Source: Albifimbria verrucaria (Eukaryota; Ascomycota; Sordariomycetes; Hypocreales; Stachybotryaceae). Taken from it: a DNA stretch of 64,000 bases. How positions within the stretch are numbered: position 1 is the first letter of the stretch; each line of letters starts with the position of its first letter. The stretch is from NCBI GenBank assembly GCA_020081605.1, contig JAHREC010000007.1, forward strand, positions 248,001 to 312,000. Direction: 5' to 3'. The notes beneath the pieces are model-generated. The model searched no databases and was not told where the DNA came from. It was given only the letters and a program-made list of their open reading frames with translations. Shown here piece by piece: positions 48,570-61,800 of this stretch. The position numbers were made by a program, and so were the translations under genes.

Positions 48570-50700
48570 AGGTGCTATGATAGTACAATTTGAGTAAACT
48601 CTTTTGTTCTGGCTACCTTGTCCCTATTTTGACTATATGCACTCGACACTCATATTGATCCCCCTGCTAATCACTATGGAGGGCATTCCGAGATCCTGCA
48701 GGTATCCGAGTCTCGCTTCCGAGTTCGGTGCGCGTCCGACTGCTAGGCCACGGATGTATGTTGCAACTCCGAATGCAGGGACTCGGGGTTCCTGAATCCT
48801 CCATCCAAACTTGGCATAACTTTCATCAATCACATTCTACCCCTGTATAATGGGGGATTGGATTGGCCATGTCCCATCTGAGGGGTAAAACTTGGAATTG
48901 GAAGGGGGATAACCACACATTAGTGATCAGGATATGATACAATCCACGACACGCATGCTGCACAGAGGCCTGGGCATGGAGGCAGATGTATTCGTCTATC
49001 TAAGTTGTGAAGTTGTCATGACAATTTTTATGAAGCAGAATCAACATTCCATCAGCACGTAATCTCTTCAGGAATCATCATAAGGAGAATCTTTGATGGA
49101 GACAACAATGAGGTATCATTGTGGCGCAGCTACGCTTTGATGCGGAGACCTAATGATGATGAATGTTGGATGGTCTGGGTGGACCCCAACAGCCTCTGAG
49201 CCGTGAGGGGCCGAGGCCAGGTTGCGTCTGCTCCTTAGACTTGCTGACTTTAGAACAGAACTCTCGGGTAACTGTTTAAAGTCGTACCCGAAACCTGGAA
49301 AACCCATGGCCCACTCCTACATAGATTTAAATGTATCAAGTGCCTTGAACTTGGTCACAATGAAGGATTCGGATATAAGAAATATTCTACGTACGCAGTA
49401 TTGTGAGTAATGGGTTAAAATCCTCAGGAAAACATATACCTTTCGAGATACTGTGATGTTACAGCTTAAAATCATAATCGCTCGATTCTGACGAACTAGT
49501 GGATCATCGAATGAATCTAAATTCTCTGAAAGCACTTTAATTATCATACACAATCTAGAGATTAGATCCTTAGTTGACGGCGGTTATATCAAGCACCGAT
49601 GCCTGTTGCAATTCTATCAGTCGAATCATGTTGAGCCGGCAGAAATCGTGGTATACGCATAATGTTTATTATTATTTCGGTAGACGATATATTTTGGTAT
49701 TTTTATCGGAAATTAGTCCACTTGAGATGCCTACACTCAACAGGGGATAACGCCGACACATAGGTAAACAGCTCATATACAAGGTCTTTCTATTATATTG
49801 TAAGCATTGTTGCTTGATTGACTAACTAATGAACTACGGCTATTTCTAGGTATATATATTTATGTGTGAACTGACAACCAGCCACATAGTAAACAGGTCT
49901 TTGGTCCCCGTGCGTTTCAGCACTTTCAAGCGTCTCATTAAATGTAGTAAGCCTCCATAGAGGCCACGGTCCCCTCAGCGTTTTAGTTAACACATCGATA
50001 CATAGAGTAACTGAAAGATTCTTCTCTGAATGCTAGGGAGGTAGTGTAGATCATAGTACATAAACCATTATGAGACCTCCATGCTCAGCTAAAATATTAA
50101 TTGGCTGATGTCACCGGACCTTAATTGGATAAGACTCATATACGTTATTTACTGAGGAGGCTTAGCATATTCAATGAGATACAATTTTCGTATAGTTTCA
50201 ATTGGCCACGTCCCTGTTTTGTTAAATACTCTATTATAGTCTAAGATGCTTAAGGAGATATAACCATTCCAACAATATAATTCAAGAAATCCTGATATCA
50301 CCTCAATTCCCTACAAGTTTCTAACGGAAATGGCACACTCATTCCCAAAATTATGCTATGGAGTTGGTAGAAGGTGAGACCTCTCACACAATGTAGCATG
50401 TGTCTATTGTAGGCATCCACGTTCATTCCTTGGTATCAAGCTTTTCGCCAGGATCGGAACAATAGCAAGCCTTTGGTACAGTATATGGACGTTTTGTAAA
50501 ATCTTTTATCCTGTTAAGTTTACGTTGCTAACTTGGTGCCATGTTCAATGGTTCAGCCAATTTCACTGTACACATAAAATACAAGAACAACACCAAATTT
50601 CGGTTTTCAACATTTAATTGGATTCACTTATGAATACCAGAAAGTATTACTACATGTATTTTTTCCATCATTAGGGTCGAGGCTATTTGGATTCGATTTC
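48570..50700. other. Gene-poor AT-rich stretch
   Basis: About 2.1 kb between the metabolite cluster and the protease gene. No supportable gene, RNA or repeat array. It probably marks the cluster boundary. Confidence 0.5.
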
Positions 50701-53677
50701 CTAAAGCACTGTAATTTTAGGGGTCTTGAATACACTCCAGTTATCGCCATTCTCTGGAACACCGAACGGGTTCAGAGCCGCAAAGCGCATACTGTAACAT
50801 GTGTTAAAAACAACAATCAGCTGAGTGGGAAGGAAGGAGAATCTCTTACGTGTAATTGCCAGGCTGGATCTTGGTTCCGTCGCCAAGCTTGCCCTCAGGC
50901 CACCAGTACTCATGGAAGAGCTGGTTCTCACTGGTATCAGCGTTGCGGTTCACCCATTCAACAGGGAAGGTAACGGTGACGTTGGGATAATCAACGGAAC
51001 CCGTAGACTTGTCGAGGCCGTGCACAGTACCAACGAAGCCGTTCTTGCCAGGGGTAAGGGCCAAGACCATTTACGTTCGGTCCAGTCAGATTCGAAGATC
51101 TATATTCAGGTTGAATTAGCAATCATGATAGCGTCGGTGCTGGATCTGCAGGTGCTTGCGAGGACGTAATGCTATTTTTTTGTGCTTGGGGGAACATGAT
51201 AACTTGGTGGCCTAGCGTTTCCATGTCGTATGGACAGGACAGAGAAAAGGTGGTGTTGACGGAAGAAAAAGACTTTGAAAACTTACATCCCATCTGATCT
51301 GAGCGGATCCCCATTTAAGCTGAGTGACGATACGAGGGAAGTCAAGCGCAGCATCGCTGTAATCGAAAGTGAAGTTGGAGTCCTTGTCGATCGGGGTGTC
51401 TGCTGGTGTGGACACAGCAGTTGGGTAGCCGGCACGGAAAATAGGTGACACAACCTTCTTGAGGTCGGCAGCCAGTCCAAAGTATGGCACAGAGAGTTCC
51501 TCGCCATTGCTGCCCTTGATGCGGACGTTACCGCTGTACGCGGGCAGTGCAGCAGCATTCCAACCCTTGTTGTCGGGGTTAGCGAAGTTGACTGTCACTT
51601 TCTTGCTCTGGCCGGGCTTAAGTGTAAAGCCCTTGGGGAGATTGACATCAACCTCAAGCTTGGTAGCCTCCAGCTCCGCCCAGGTCTTCACTCGGCAGTC
51701 GCCATCGGCGCATGTGTAGGTCTCAATACCGGCACCGGGGCGTGGCTGAAGGTATACTCGACATTCTCCTTGCCGTTGTTCGTCAGTGTAACATCGTGGT
51801 AGCGGCTGAAGTGGCGAGTGTCGTTGAGGCTGATGGTCTTAAAATCAAGCTGCGTGTCATAGTTCAGGACCTTCCAGCCGTCGATGAGGCCAGATCCAAC
51901 TTGTTCGACGGGGCTGTAAAGTTGCGATCAACCGTTCCGGCATGATACCAAGGGATGGCCTGTCCGCTGCTGATAATGCGGCGGCTCAATGATCGAGCCC
52001 AGTCCTTGCTGTGCGCCTTGCGACCTCCGTTCTTGCCAACCCATAGGGCAGCGACACCGGCAACATAAGGGCAGGCCATAGATGTACCTGAGAGGACGGC
52101 GTAGCTGTTGTCTAGATAAGTGGAATAGATCTGACCTCCCGGAGCACCGACGTCCGGTTTCACCGTCAAATCGTTCAAGGCACCCCAAGAAGTGAAATCG
52201 CTGGTCTTGCCGGCAGCAGGCCAATCGACGAATGCTGGAATTTCCGAGTCGGCCGAGAAGTTGCCTGTTACGTTACCGCCGGCCTTGATAGTCTCGATAA
52301 TCTTGGCACCAGTCTCAGCTGGAACCATGGCGGCGAGGACGCCTGGGACACTTCCCGGAGTAGTGATGGTGCCCTCATTGTTGTAGAAGAGGATATATTT
52401 GGCTCCGAGAGCGGCCAGGTTCTGCGCCTTGACGACAAAGGTGCAACTGCCACGTCTTACAAGAGGAATCACGTCTTCGAGTCTGGGTGTGCCAGCTGGA
52501 TACGGCTTGCAAGCATCATCAACGACGGATGTGTCGAAAGTAAGTGGGCGGATCTCCCAGCCGTTGACGGCGGTAGGGAAGTTGTCAGTTGCGGGAAGAT
52601 AAGCCTCGGTCACCGTAGAAACGGGGCCAGACTTGGGGCTGTAGATAGCTTGCCAGGACCTGGCCGGCAACTTGTCAGCGGCAATAGACGCGACAGCCAC
52701 AACATCCCTGCCCGAGGAACCGGTGCTGCCAAAGAAAGGGCCAGCACTGCCCTCATTGCCAGCTGAGACGGAGATGAAGATTCCATCGCTCACTAGCCTG
52801 TCAGATACGACAGCCCAGGCGTTCTGGGGCCATCCATTGAAGTTGCCGATACTGCAGGTGATGATATCACAGCCATCAGCAGCAGCCATGAGAAACGCAT
52901 CGATGACCGTCTCATCATCCGACTCCGGGCTTCCTTCGGCTGAGAACACTTTGTAAGCGCGAAGCTTGGCCTTTGGCGCAACGCCGCTCCAGTAGTCGTT
53001 CTCGCCCGCTACGATGCCTGCCACATGAGTGCCGTGGCCTTGGTTGTCCCTAGGGTCGGAGTCGGGAGCCTTCTGCAGGCCGGGGTGCCACGGCTCATCG
53101 CCTACAAGGTCGTAACCGCCGATAACTTTGCAATCAGGGCCAATGCAGCCGCCCAACTAGACAGTCACAATTTGAATAAGCATGAAATTCGTCTTTTATA
53201 GTGTTTGAGTTGTTGGGGTGACATGGTAACTTACAGCAGGGTGCTCGTACCAGGCACCTGTGTCTACCACACCGACGACGGCGCCTTCTCCAAGGATGCC
53301 GGCATCGTGCAGCTTGCTGACGCCCGTCGTGTTGTGAACGATGTAATCGAGCTGCTTGAACGGGGCTGCCTTGGCCACCTGCAGGGGCTCGAGCTTGTGG
53401 ATGCCGTTGCGCCACACGTTGGCAACCTCGGGCAGGGCAATCAGACCATCGAGGTCGAAAGCTTCGGTCTCGATGCTGGCGCCCGAGAAGACGGAGCTGC
53501 TGTACGTCTTACGCACACGGATACCCCCTTGCTGGCGAGGCTGTCGCGTGCCTGGAGCGCGTTGGTGTTGGACGCATACTCGACAATGTACTGATTGGGC
53601 CGGAACTCCTGGCCAATTGCAGAGTCAGCAAGGCCAAGCGCCAGCCAGACGGCGGCAGCAATGAGTCGGGAAGGCAT
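50701..53677 (-). CDS. Secreted subtilisin-like serine protease (S8, PA and Fn3-like domains)
   Basis: An extracellular endopeptidase of about 890 residues. Start 53677 gives a signal peptide (MPSRLIAAAVWLALGLADSAIG), then an inhibitor-I9 propeptide (QYIVEYASNTNALQARDSL). Catalytic residues: aspartate in GAVVGVVDTGAWYEHPA, histidine in NQGHGTHVAGIVAGEN, serine in LSGTSMACPYVAGVAALW. A PA domain sits between histidine and serine (LVRRGSCTFVVKAQNLAALGAKYILFYNN). After the catalytic domain comes an Fn3-like (DUF1034-type) region with VNLPKGFTLKPGQSKKVTVNF and a final beta domain (FPVEWVNRNAD). Introns: 53157-53234, 51100-51286 and about 50794-50850. Four breaks, near 53527 (GGGGG), 51918 (CCCC), 51742 (CCCC) and 51066 (AAA), need one base each. 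The coding part is noticeably GC-richer than its flanks. It lies outside the PKS cluster. Confidence 0.92.
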
Positions 53678-55773
53678 CGTGAAGGGCTGGCGACACGATG
53701 GATTGCTGTCGCCGCATTCCTTGGCGGAGGAAGCTCCTACTTTATAAATTGCCCGCCCAGAATCACCTTCCACATTGGGCAAGCAACGGCCTGCCAGAGC
53801 CACTCAATCCACAGAAGGCCCTGTCCATAAACAGAAGGTTGGGAACTGCAGTACTGACCTTTTGTAGTGCGCGAGTGGAGAAGGCCGTTAGGGAGATTCC
53901 GATTGGGCAATTCCTCCAGTTCCTTGCGTTGGCCCCAGCCTCGCTCCCGTAAATCCTACCTCGATGTGCTACCGTTGTTGCATCAAGCCGCTTTACCGAT
54001 CGAGTGGGATGATTTTGCTCTTGATGGATTCGTATTTCGCTCAGAAATGAGCGTGTTCAACCAATTGAAGCTGCATCCAGGGGTTGAGCCAAGCCGTAAC
54101 AAAAGGCCATCAGACATTGACGGCGTTGGAAGCCCCACTGTAGGGCGGTTCTTCAGTGCATGTGAGTGGGTGCTTCATGTCCTTTTGAATGGGATAACGT
54201 AAAATGTGCTAGACTGCAAGATAGACGCAGGAGGGTCGCATAGAAATAAGACATCTAAGTTGCTTGCAGTTTTATGTAAATCGAGTCACAAGTCCCCATA
54301 TTAAACGATGAAGGCCGGTCGGTCCAGATTGGCAGAGTTGCGGATTTTTCGTCACATAAAGTCCTCTGGCAGTGTCCTAGCGATCTGGTTCTCCCAGAGC
54401 CATCATCATCTCGACTTTGTAGGAAGCGAATCCTGGTTCGAATCTCACCCATTATTCATGCACCTGATGAGATGCTACGAGGACTACAATGCGAAGCATC
54501 TGGCGGGTAGGAAATGGCTTAATTAGTTTTGTGATTGCAAGTTAAATCGTTGCCATACCCACAGGTGGAATTACCTGGCCAAGTCTGTGTCTTGCTGTAG
54601 CGCACTGACGAGCGCCCCTCTCGTACGTTTAGTTGCTTTGTATTTAACACAGCTACTCTCCCCTGCAACACTTCTCGCAAATATGATGGGCGTTTAGAGG
54701 GGAAGATTGTGATATGAGCGAGTCTATCACACACTTTTAGCTTCAATGCGAAGTTTCTGTGAGGCTGAACTAATAGTCCTTCATATGAAGTACCGGTTCT
54801 AATTTGCGTGAGAGATGGTATTTCGACATTGCTTGCCATTGACTGACCTAAATAAAACGTTCCGTCTTGTCAAGTGCCAGATTACAGAACGCGCTTCTGA
54901 GCTCTGCAGCCCACTTTGTTCGTTTCATAGAAGGGTACGGAGTATAAGCCCCAAAACCTGGCAACACCCTGGTCAAATCGCTCGGGATGCAACAGTGCAA
55001 TTGTATTTTCAGATCTTACAGCAGAGCTAATCGATGTGCAACGGCTGCAACCCGCGCTAGTTGCATACTTAGTGCCCGTTCCATTGGTTCTAGATGCAAA
55101 GGACTTTGCTAACGAATTGTATCACCAACATTCAGTCACGTTGCACCACAACGAGGGGCGCGTGGTATTTAATGATTGAGACGATGTAGTTGAAGTTCCT
55201 TTTAGTGATAAACTAGGACCTTGGGTTGGTGAGCTCCATCAACGCTACTCTTGACTTCTGCTCGTGTATTTTCTCGGGCCCTGGTCACTCAGACAGATGG
55301 ACGTATAAAGAGAAGTGACAACATTGCATTGAGAGCTTAAGGAGCTATGGTAGCATATTTTTTCAACCAAGTATATCACACAAATAAGCCACTTATAATG
55401 TGGCAGGCTTGGCCAGAGCCTGGCCCTCCACGTCTCTGTTTGAAGCGCAATTGACTATGAGGCCCCTGTTTCCTGCTACTGGATCCACGGGCAATCGTTA
55501 TCTCTTTATCACGCATGGGAACTGCAATTGAGACAGAACATATTCAGATGGTATTGCCTGTTCTCGGTGCGGTTAAAGTTTCAGAACAAAAGATATGCCC
55601 ACCATGCCTGCGCAGCTATGCCCACACATATCCCCGTAGTTAGAAGGTATCTTTATGTATGTAATTATTTTCTCTGGCTAGAAGATGCATCTTGGCTCGT
55701 TCTTCAAGCTTGGCAAATGAAGGCAGCAGCTTACATACTGTGGCGCTCATTGACTAACTCGACCTATAGATTT
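53678..55773. other. Intergenic
   Basis: About 2.1 kb with no supportable gene. A T-arm-like GGTTCGAATC at about 54434-54443 does not sit in a foldable tRNA. Confidence 0.5.
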
Positions 55774-57283
55774 TCAACATCCAGCTCCGAGAACCTGTAA
55801 GCTTTGTATCAACGGTACTGCGTTTGATTGAGTTATACGAAATCGGACTCGACTGGTTCGCAACACAGTCGACGGCTTGTCAATACGCTTATATCCCAAC
55901 GAGGTTCCAGTAACGACCGTATTAAACTTTCCCCAGTCATTACATCAAATGCGTAACCGCCAATTCGCTGTCCTGAAGCGATATGCTCTTGTACTATAAA
56001 TCCAGTCACAGAACATGTGCGGCCAAGATCAATGTCAACCGATCCTGTTCTTCTGTCATCGTCCATCGTCCAGTAGGTGTTGGTGTTGCCGTCTAATAAC
56101 ATCGCGGGACCATAAGTGGCATTATTATTCCCGCGGACGCTGCTCGCTGTGACATGTATACCTGGCCGTAGAAGCTCTTGGTTCAGTGATGATTCCCGTA
56201 ATGTTTTGAATTTGAGCAATGAATCAATGTCTTCGGCTCCAATCAGCCCCTTGTGTCTGGGGGCACATCGAGAAGTAATGCGACGCTTCGGCCCACAGTT
56301 TCCATGTACATTTTCATGAGAGCCTCGCTTGTTTTAGGACGCTCATCAGCGTGCCAAAACCAACCGTTACGAATGCGTGCATCTGATTCTGCTGGAGTCC
56401 AATACAGTCCATTGCGAGCGCCGAGCATCAGCGCGTTCTCGCTAAGCCGCGGATCGTCTTGCGTGGAATTAATAGTGTGCCAGTTAGTCACTGGAGAGAA
56501 GCCATCCTCATTGCCTACCCAGCGTGCATCAACACCCTGATGACCCCACATTATTGCGCCAGGCTGATGCTGGCGGATGATGTCGCGAAACTTGGTCCAG
56601 GCAAAGGTCTGCTTGGTCGTAGATCCGCTCGCGCCATCAAGCCAAATTTCGAACAGCTCGACTGGAGTATCATCATTGAGCTTCATTGTGACCAATTCAG
56701 TCAACTGCTTCGAGTAGAACTCATTATAGTCACCGGGGTTGGCGTCTCCGAAGATTTGAGGTTCATCGTACACTGTTCCAGCCAGGTGTGGCTTTGGCAT
56801 TGCAGGATCCCGGTGCATATCCCAAGGCGATAAATACACACCGAATTTGAGTCCAAATTTCTTCGCTGATATAGCCGCCATTTTTACAACGTCTGTTTCC
56901 AGACCCTGCACTTCGCGATTCGCTGCCCAGGCTGAATTCCCAATCTTGTACGTAGTTGTGGTGGTGTTCCAGAGGGCCATACCATCGTGATGTTTGGCTG
57001 TTAGGATCATCCCTTTCAGCCCTGCACCGGCAAATTCTCTTGCCCATTGGTCTGTATCGAGGTTTGTGGGATTGAAAACATCAGGCGTGCTTTGACTGTG
57101 GCCCCATTCTTCATTGGTGAATGTATTGTGTCCAAAGTGTACGAATGCATAGTATTCAAGCCTGTGCCACTCAAGCTGGCGCTGCTCAGGCGTGCAGAGA
57201 TAGGCCGCTGGCGGAGTTTGTGAGTTTGCGAGAGCCGTCGACAGGGCAGATGCCACAGCCATCATTAAGCACAGGCTATACAT
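55774..57283 (-). CDS. Secreted glycoside hydrolase family 29 alpha-L-fucosidase
   Basis: A retaining exo-alpha-L-fucosidase of about 500 residues. The signal peptide is MYSLCLMMAVASALSTALA. The (beta/alpha)8 domain shows YYAFVHFGHNTFTNEEWG, WAREFAGAGLKGMILTAKHHDGMALW, KFGLKFGVYLSPWDMHRD, YNEFYSKQLTEL and the nucleophile aspartate in VELFEIWLDGASG, then IMWGHQGVDARWVGNEDG and GRSVALLLDVPPDTRGLI. A discoidin-like C-terminal module follows (ATYGPAMLLDGNTNTYWT, GSVDIDLGRTCSVTGFIVQE). Two breaks, near 56245 and near 55946, need one base each. After the second, the frame reads DWGKFNTVVTGTSLGYKRID and ends at TGA 55776-55774, so the gene is longer than the uncorrected frame suggests. No intron. 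The catalytic set is intact. With GH95 and GH2 elsewhere in the window it adds a second route for removing plant fucose. Confidence 0.9.
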
Positions 57284-58846
57284 TGTGCTGCGGGAAGTTG
57301 ATCCAAACTTCAGCAGAAGGCCGTTTCGAGCACAAGGCGGAGTCGCCCAAACCCTGGAGGCTTTTCAACGCTCTATCCTTATGATTAATGCCAAACTAGT
57401 GCCTTTTTATGATGAACACATGTAAGGAATTTGTGGGGTCTTCTGAAGATAGGTTGAGAATCTGTGGGAGTGAGAGGCTACAGCATACGCTGTTTATATT
57501 CTCCGCCATCACCTGCCAAAGAGGGGAAGCAAGAGGAGTCACCCACACCAAGGTAGTATTCTTCATTAGGTAAAGATCCCACATTCAACGGAAGGTATGC
57601 AAACACTTTCGGCGGCTTAGGCCAGAACAGTTCCCTGTCAAAATACAATTCTATCCCTCTGTTCTCAACTTTCTTTCCCCATCCTTCAGTTGGCACTAAA
57701 CAAAATTGAAGTTAATACCAGACATTTGTGTAAAAACAAGATCCTTGGTACCACTATTCCGTGCATTGATCACTTCTTTATAGTCCATTATATTCTCGGC
57801 CCTCACAAAAATGGTGAATAGAAAATAGTTTATCAAGTTCTGAAGGTCAACACTTCTCACATCAAAACTATGGTTTGGAATATCTCGGAGCCATCCGCAA
57901 AAGTTGGTCTGGCATGTTCAAATACTGGAAATAGACCTCCAGACCAAGCGAAGACGATCAATTCTTAAGAAGTATGCTTTTTACAGAAGCTGAGGACTGG
58001 TGTACATGAGTTATAAAAACGATTATAGACATAATAGAAAACCGAAAGACCAAGCTGAATGGGTCAGATATAAGTAGCAGTCATTAAATGATGGAGTACA
58101 CGATAAAAGTCTAGCCATGAATCGAAACTTTGCGTCTTTCAGTAAACAACAGTTTTTAGTAAAGTCCTATGATTGGAATAAGTACTGCTGGTTGGGATGA
58201 GCAGCAGACGCGAATGAGCCCATGTTCAATCATTGAAGGGCGAGAACCGCTTCATTAAATAGAGAAAAGAAGTCCAAATATTAGCAATCCTCCTAATGGT
58301 CTTCACCAAAACTCTGTTATGATCTTCTCCAAGTACCGTATTTCACACCTCGCAATCTGCTAACACAATGCTAAAATTAAGAAATCATGAGCGCCATGAG
58401 TACTACATAGGCAAAAGCATCAGCTACACATCACATAGCATAACGCTATAAATATGAGAGCTCCGTTGAGTATCAAATGTGTCAATATCCTTTCTTATGA
58501 CTTCTTTGGAAATCTGCCTGGTAATCGGCCGCCTACCCTACCAATGATATTGGGGACAACAATAGGGAAACTTCAGTGACGAGTTTCATGATCATATGAA
58601 AAGTCCTGTCTCTAATCTAGGCCAATAGGGACCTGATGGCACTGCATTACATAGCGGTGAACAAAATATATCAGATCAATCATGCGTCCTATGTTATGGT
58701 AACCCTCTTCTGGTTGTAACTTGCTTCTTTAGACCCACTTATATGGCCCTGATAGCTGCTGTGATTCGATTTGTGGCTGGCTGAAATGTTTTATTGCATC
58801 TTCTATAGGATTATGCCGTCCAGCTCGGCTGGCAGTTTTAAGTTGC
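57284..58846. other. Divergent intergenic region
   Basis: About 1.6 kb between the GH29 start (minus) and the DyP-glycyl radical gene (plus), holding both promoters. A 72-codon minus-strand ORF (57696-57478) has no family resemblance. Confidence 0.5.
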
Positions 58847-61800
58847 ATGTTTACTGGAGAAAACATATATAAACCCGTGCGTGTATGCGAAAACACTACA
58901 GATTATTTTCCTTGGGAAGTAGACACTACAAAAGTCCACAACCTTTTACAAACAATGGGAATTTATGAAATCCTTCAAGGAGCACAGCGGGGCTTACCCT
59001 TACCAGCCGTCTTTGGCCAGGTATTGACAATCGTGCTCAAGAAACACGACGAGGCAACACAGGATGCTATTCTTAAAATCATTCGAGACTTGGCGGAGCA
59101 TGCAGAGAAACACGCAGAGTGTGGCCTCGTTGCAGCTTTCGCACCCAGCCTTTGGGGTACTTGGAACGAGCGTACCATCCCTATTAAGACGGATGTCCTT
59201 GGCCGTGGTATCAAATTTTGCAACACTGGTGGTGATGTTCTCCTGTATATCAAGACACCTAGCAAGGAATTAGCGGCCAAGCTGGTTTCAACTGTTTGGG
59301 ATCGCTTGCAGGCTATTTCCAAGAACATCGACGCCGTCGCAGCGGGTAAACGGAAGGACATTCGCGTTCCAGGTGGGCGCTACAACGAGGGCATCACAAA
59401 TCCAAACGACCCAGTCAGTTTAGTGGAGGACATACTCATCAGAGACCCTTGTTATGCCGGTGCTAGCTTTGCTTTTACTCAGAAATTCGAATTCGATTGG
59501 CCTCGTATCTCGATTCAAAGCGCAAGCTCAGAGGACGAAATGATTGGCCGCAATCCAGACGGTGCCTCTCTTCCTCAGCATGCCACTCATTCGCATATCC
59601 ATCGCGCACATGTCAAAGACAAGGATCAGAACCAAAGAAAGATTTTGCGCCAAGCCCTGTCCTTTGGGAAAAGTGCAGGTCATGCTGGTCGTGAAAAGGG
59701 ACTCATATTTGTTGCATTCTGCAATGATCAACCACGGTTTGAGAAAATCTTGAACAATCTGCTGGGCGACAAGCCTGAGAACCCTCTAGACAGGCTCATG
59801 GATGTAGTCGAAGCTACCAGTGGCGGCTACTGGTACGTCCCTGCAGCAAAAGAACTAGGCATACCGGGTGTGAGCGGACGAGATGCCATTCCTGAAGAGC
59901 CTCACTGGAGCGTCCGAAGTCCTAATGGCTATCTTTTCTACAATTCCCAAGATTGGCTCCATCAGATGTCTGCAGGCCGTTACATTGGAGGTGACCCTCC
60001 GAGTGATCGTGTTCTAAGCTTGATGGCAAGAACGTTTTCACATTGGCGTGATGGATGGATGGATAGGCGAAGTTTTCCACGGCTACCTCACTTGACGGAT
60101 TTCTTTTTGAAAGACGAAGAAAAGAAGGCAATCATGCAGGAACCAATTCCCGTTCGCAAAGCCATGGCGAACTTCAAAACGCTGGAGCTAACATTATCGG
60201 CACCGGATTCCAAAACAGCGAAATACAATGGCCTCCTCCGTATCCTGCCAAATGAACTCATTGTGGGAGTGATTCCCGACTTTACTCTCGGACGTGGCAA
60301 GGAAGTTGTGCCGTACCTGAGCAAGGAAGAAACAGTTACGGCCTGGCTGGACAAGACGCTTAACGAATGGGCCGCGATGGGCCACGTTGTGCCCGATTTC
60401 GAAAAGTTGGTCAAACAAGGCCTAGGCGATATCAGCGCAGATTTACAAAATAAAATGGACTGCGCAAAGAAGGCCAATGACACGAAATCGACTTTCTTCC
60501 GCTCTTGTTTGATTTCTATTGAAGCAGTGCAGCGCTATCTCAGCAACTGGGCACTCATTGCAGAGGCTGCGGCAGCACAGGCCACAGAAGCAGACGACAA
60601 GACGAATATGAGCAATGTCGCCCAGCGCCTAGCATACCTCGTACACAACCCCCACGAGACTTTCACGATGCCGTTCAACTTGTCTTTTCAATGCATTGTT
60701 GTCTACATCTTGTCGGCGAGTTGACTGCTTTGGGCCGTTTGGATCAGATCCTCTGGCCATTCTTGGAAAAAGATCTGGCAGCAGGAACAATTTCAATGGA
60801 ATATGCGCAGGATATCATCGATTGTCTATGGATGAAAATTGGAGAGAACGCATTCGTAAATCGCGCTTTTATCTATGATTATGTCTCCTATGGAACGACG
60901 TCTGTTTGTGGTGTTGGTGGTAACTTCCCTCAAGGAGGCGGTATCAATCAGTGGGTCCAACAAATTACTGTTGGAGGCTACAAGGCCTTGGATGGAGATA
61001 CGGGTGAAGGGGTGCCAATCCACTCACCTTGTTGTGTCTGAAAGCGGCGCGCCGTATTCCTGTGAATGCGCCGACCCTTTCACTCAGGGTCTATAAGGAT
61101 ATGCCGGAAGAGTTCCTGGATGAAGCTGCCAAAGCAATCCTGGCAGGCGGAGCGCAGCCAATTCTCTTCAACGATGACAAGTTGTGTGAGGGATTGTACC
61201 GCTCTGGTAAGGGGCTTGTCAGTCGGGCATGGTCACGTAACTACGCCGCAGACGGCTGCTATGAGCCCATGTTTGCAGGCGCTTCCGAATTCACTTTCAA
61301 CAATGTAGCACCTATGCTTGCTCTCGAGCAGACACTCAACCAAGGAGCAACGTACGGGGCAGCAGGGCCTGAAAGCTTACGGGGTTTAAAACAGACATTT
61401 CGCTCACCTCCCGCCGCCAAAATCAAGACGTTCAAAATGCTGCAGGAAGTATTCTTGGAGCAGCTCGAATGGCTTGTTATCCAGTGTTACAACGTAATGC
61501 TTGAGAATTACGGCAATCTCGCAGATGTCTGTCCCAGTCCGCTACTCTCTGTATTCATCGACGGTTGCTTACAAAGTGGCCATGATCTTACCAATGGCGG
61601 AGCACGTTTCCATATCATGGCACCGCTGTGTGTAGGGGTTTCGAACACAATTGACTCTTTATTTGCAATACAGAAGCTGGTCTACGACCCGGACACGGCT
61701 GTGACAACTCTGGCTGACTTGGCGGATTGCCTAATCAACGACTGGGGCTTCAATATGATTGAGCCATTTGAGGACCGCCATCTCGGACCTGCTACTACAG

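Noticed and set aside
54380..54450. tRNA-like T-arm (GGTTCGAATC) on the plus strand
   Set aside because: No matching 5' acceptor strand, the T stem and anticodon stem do not pair, and no D-arm is convincing.
57478..57696. 72-codon minus-strand ORF
   Set aside because: No leader, motif or partner exon; expected by chance in a 1.5-kb intergenic region.
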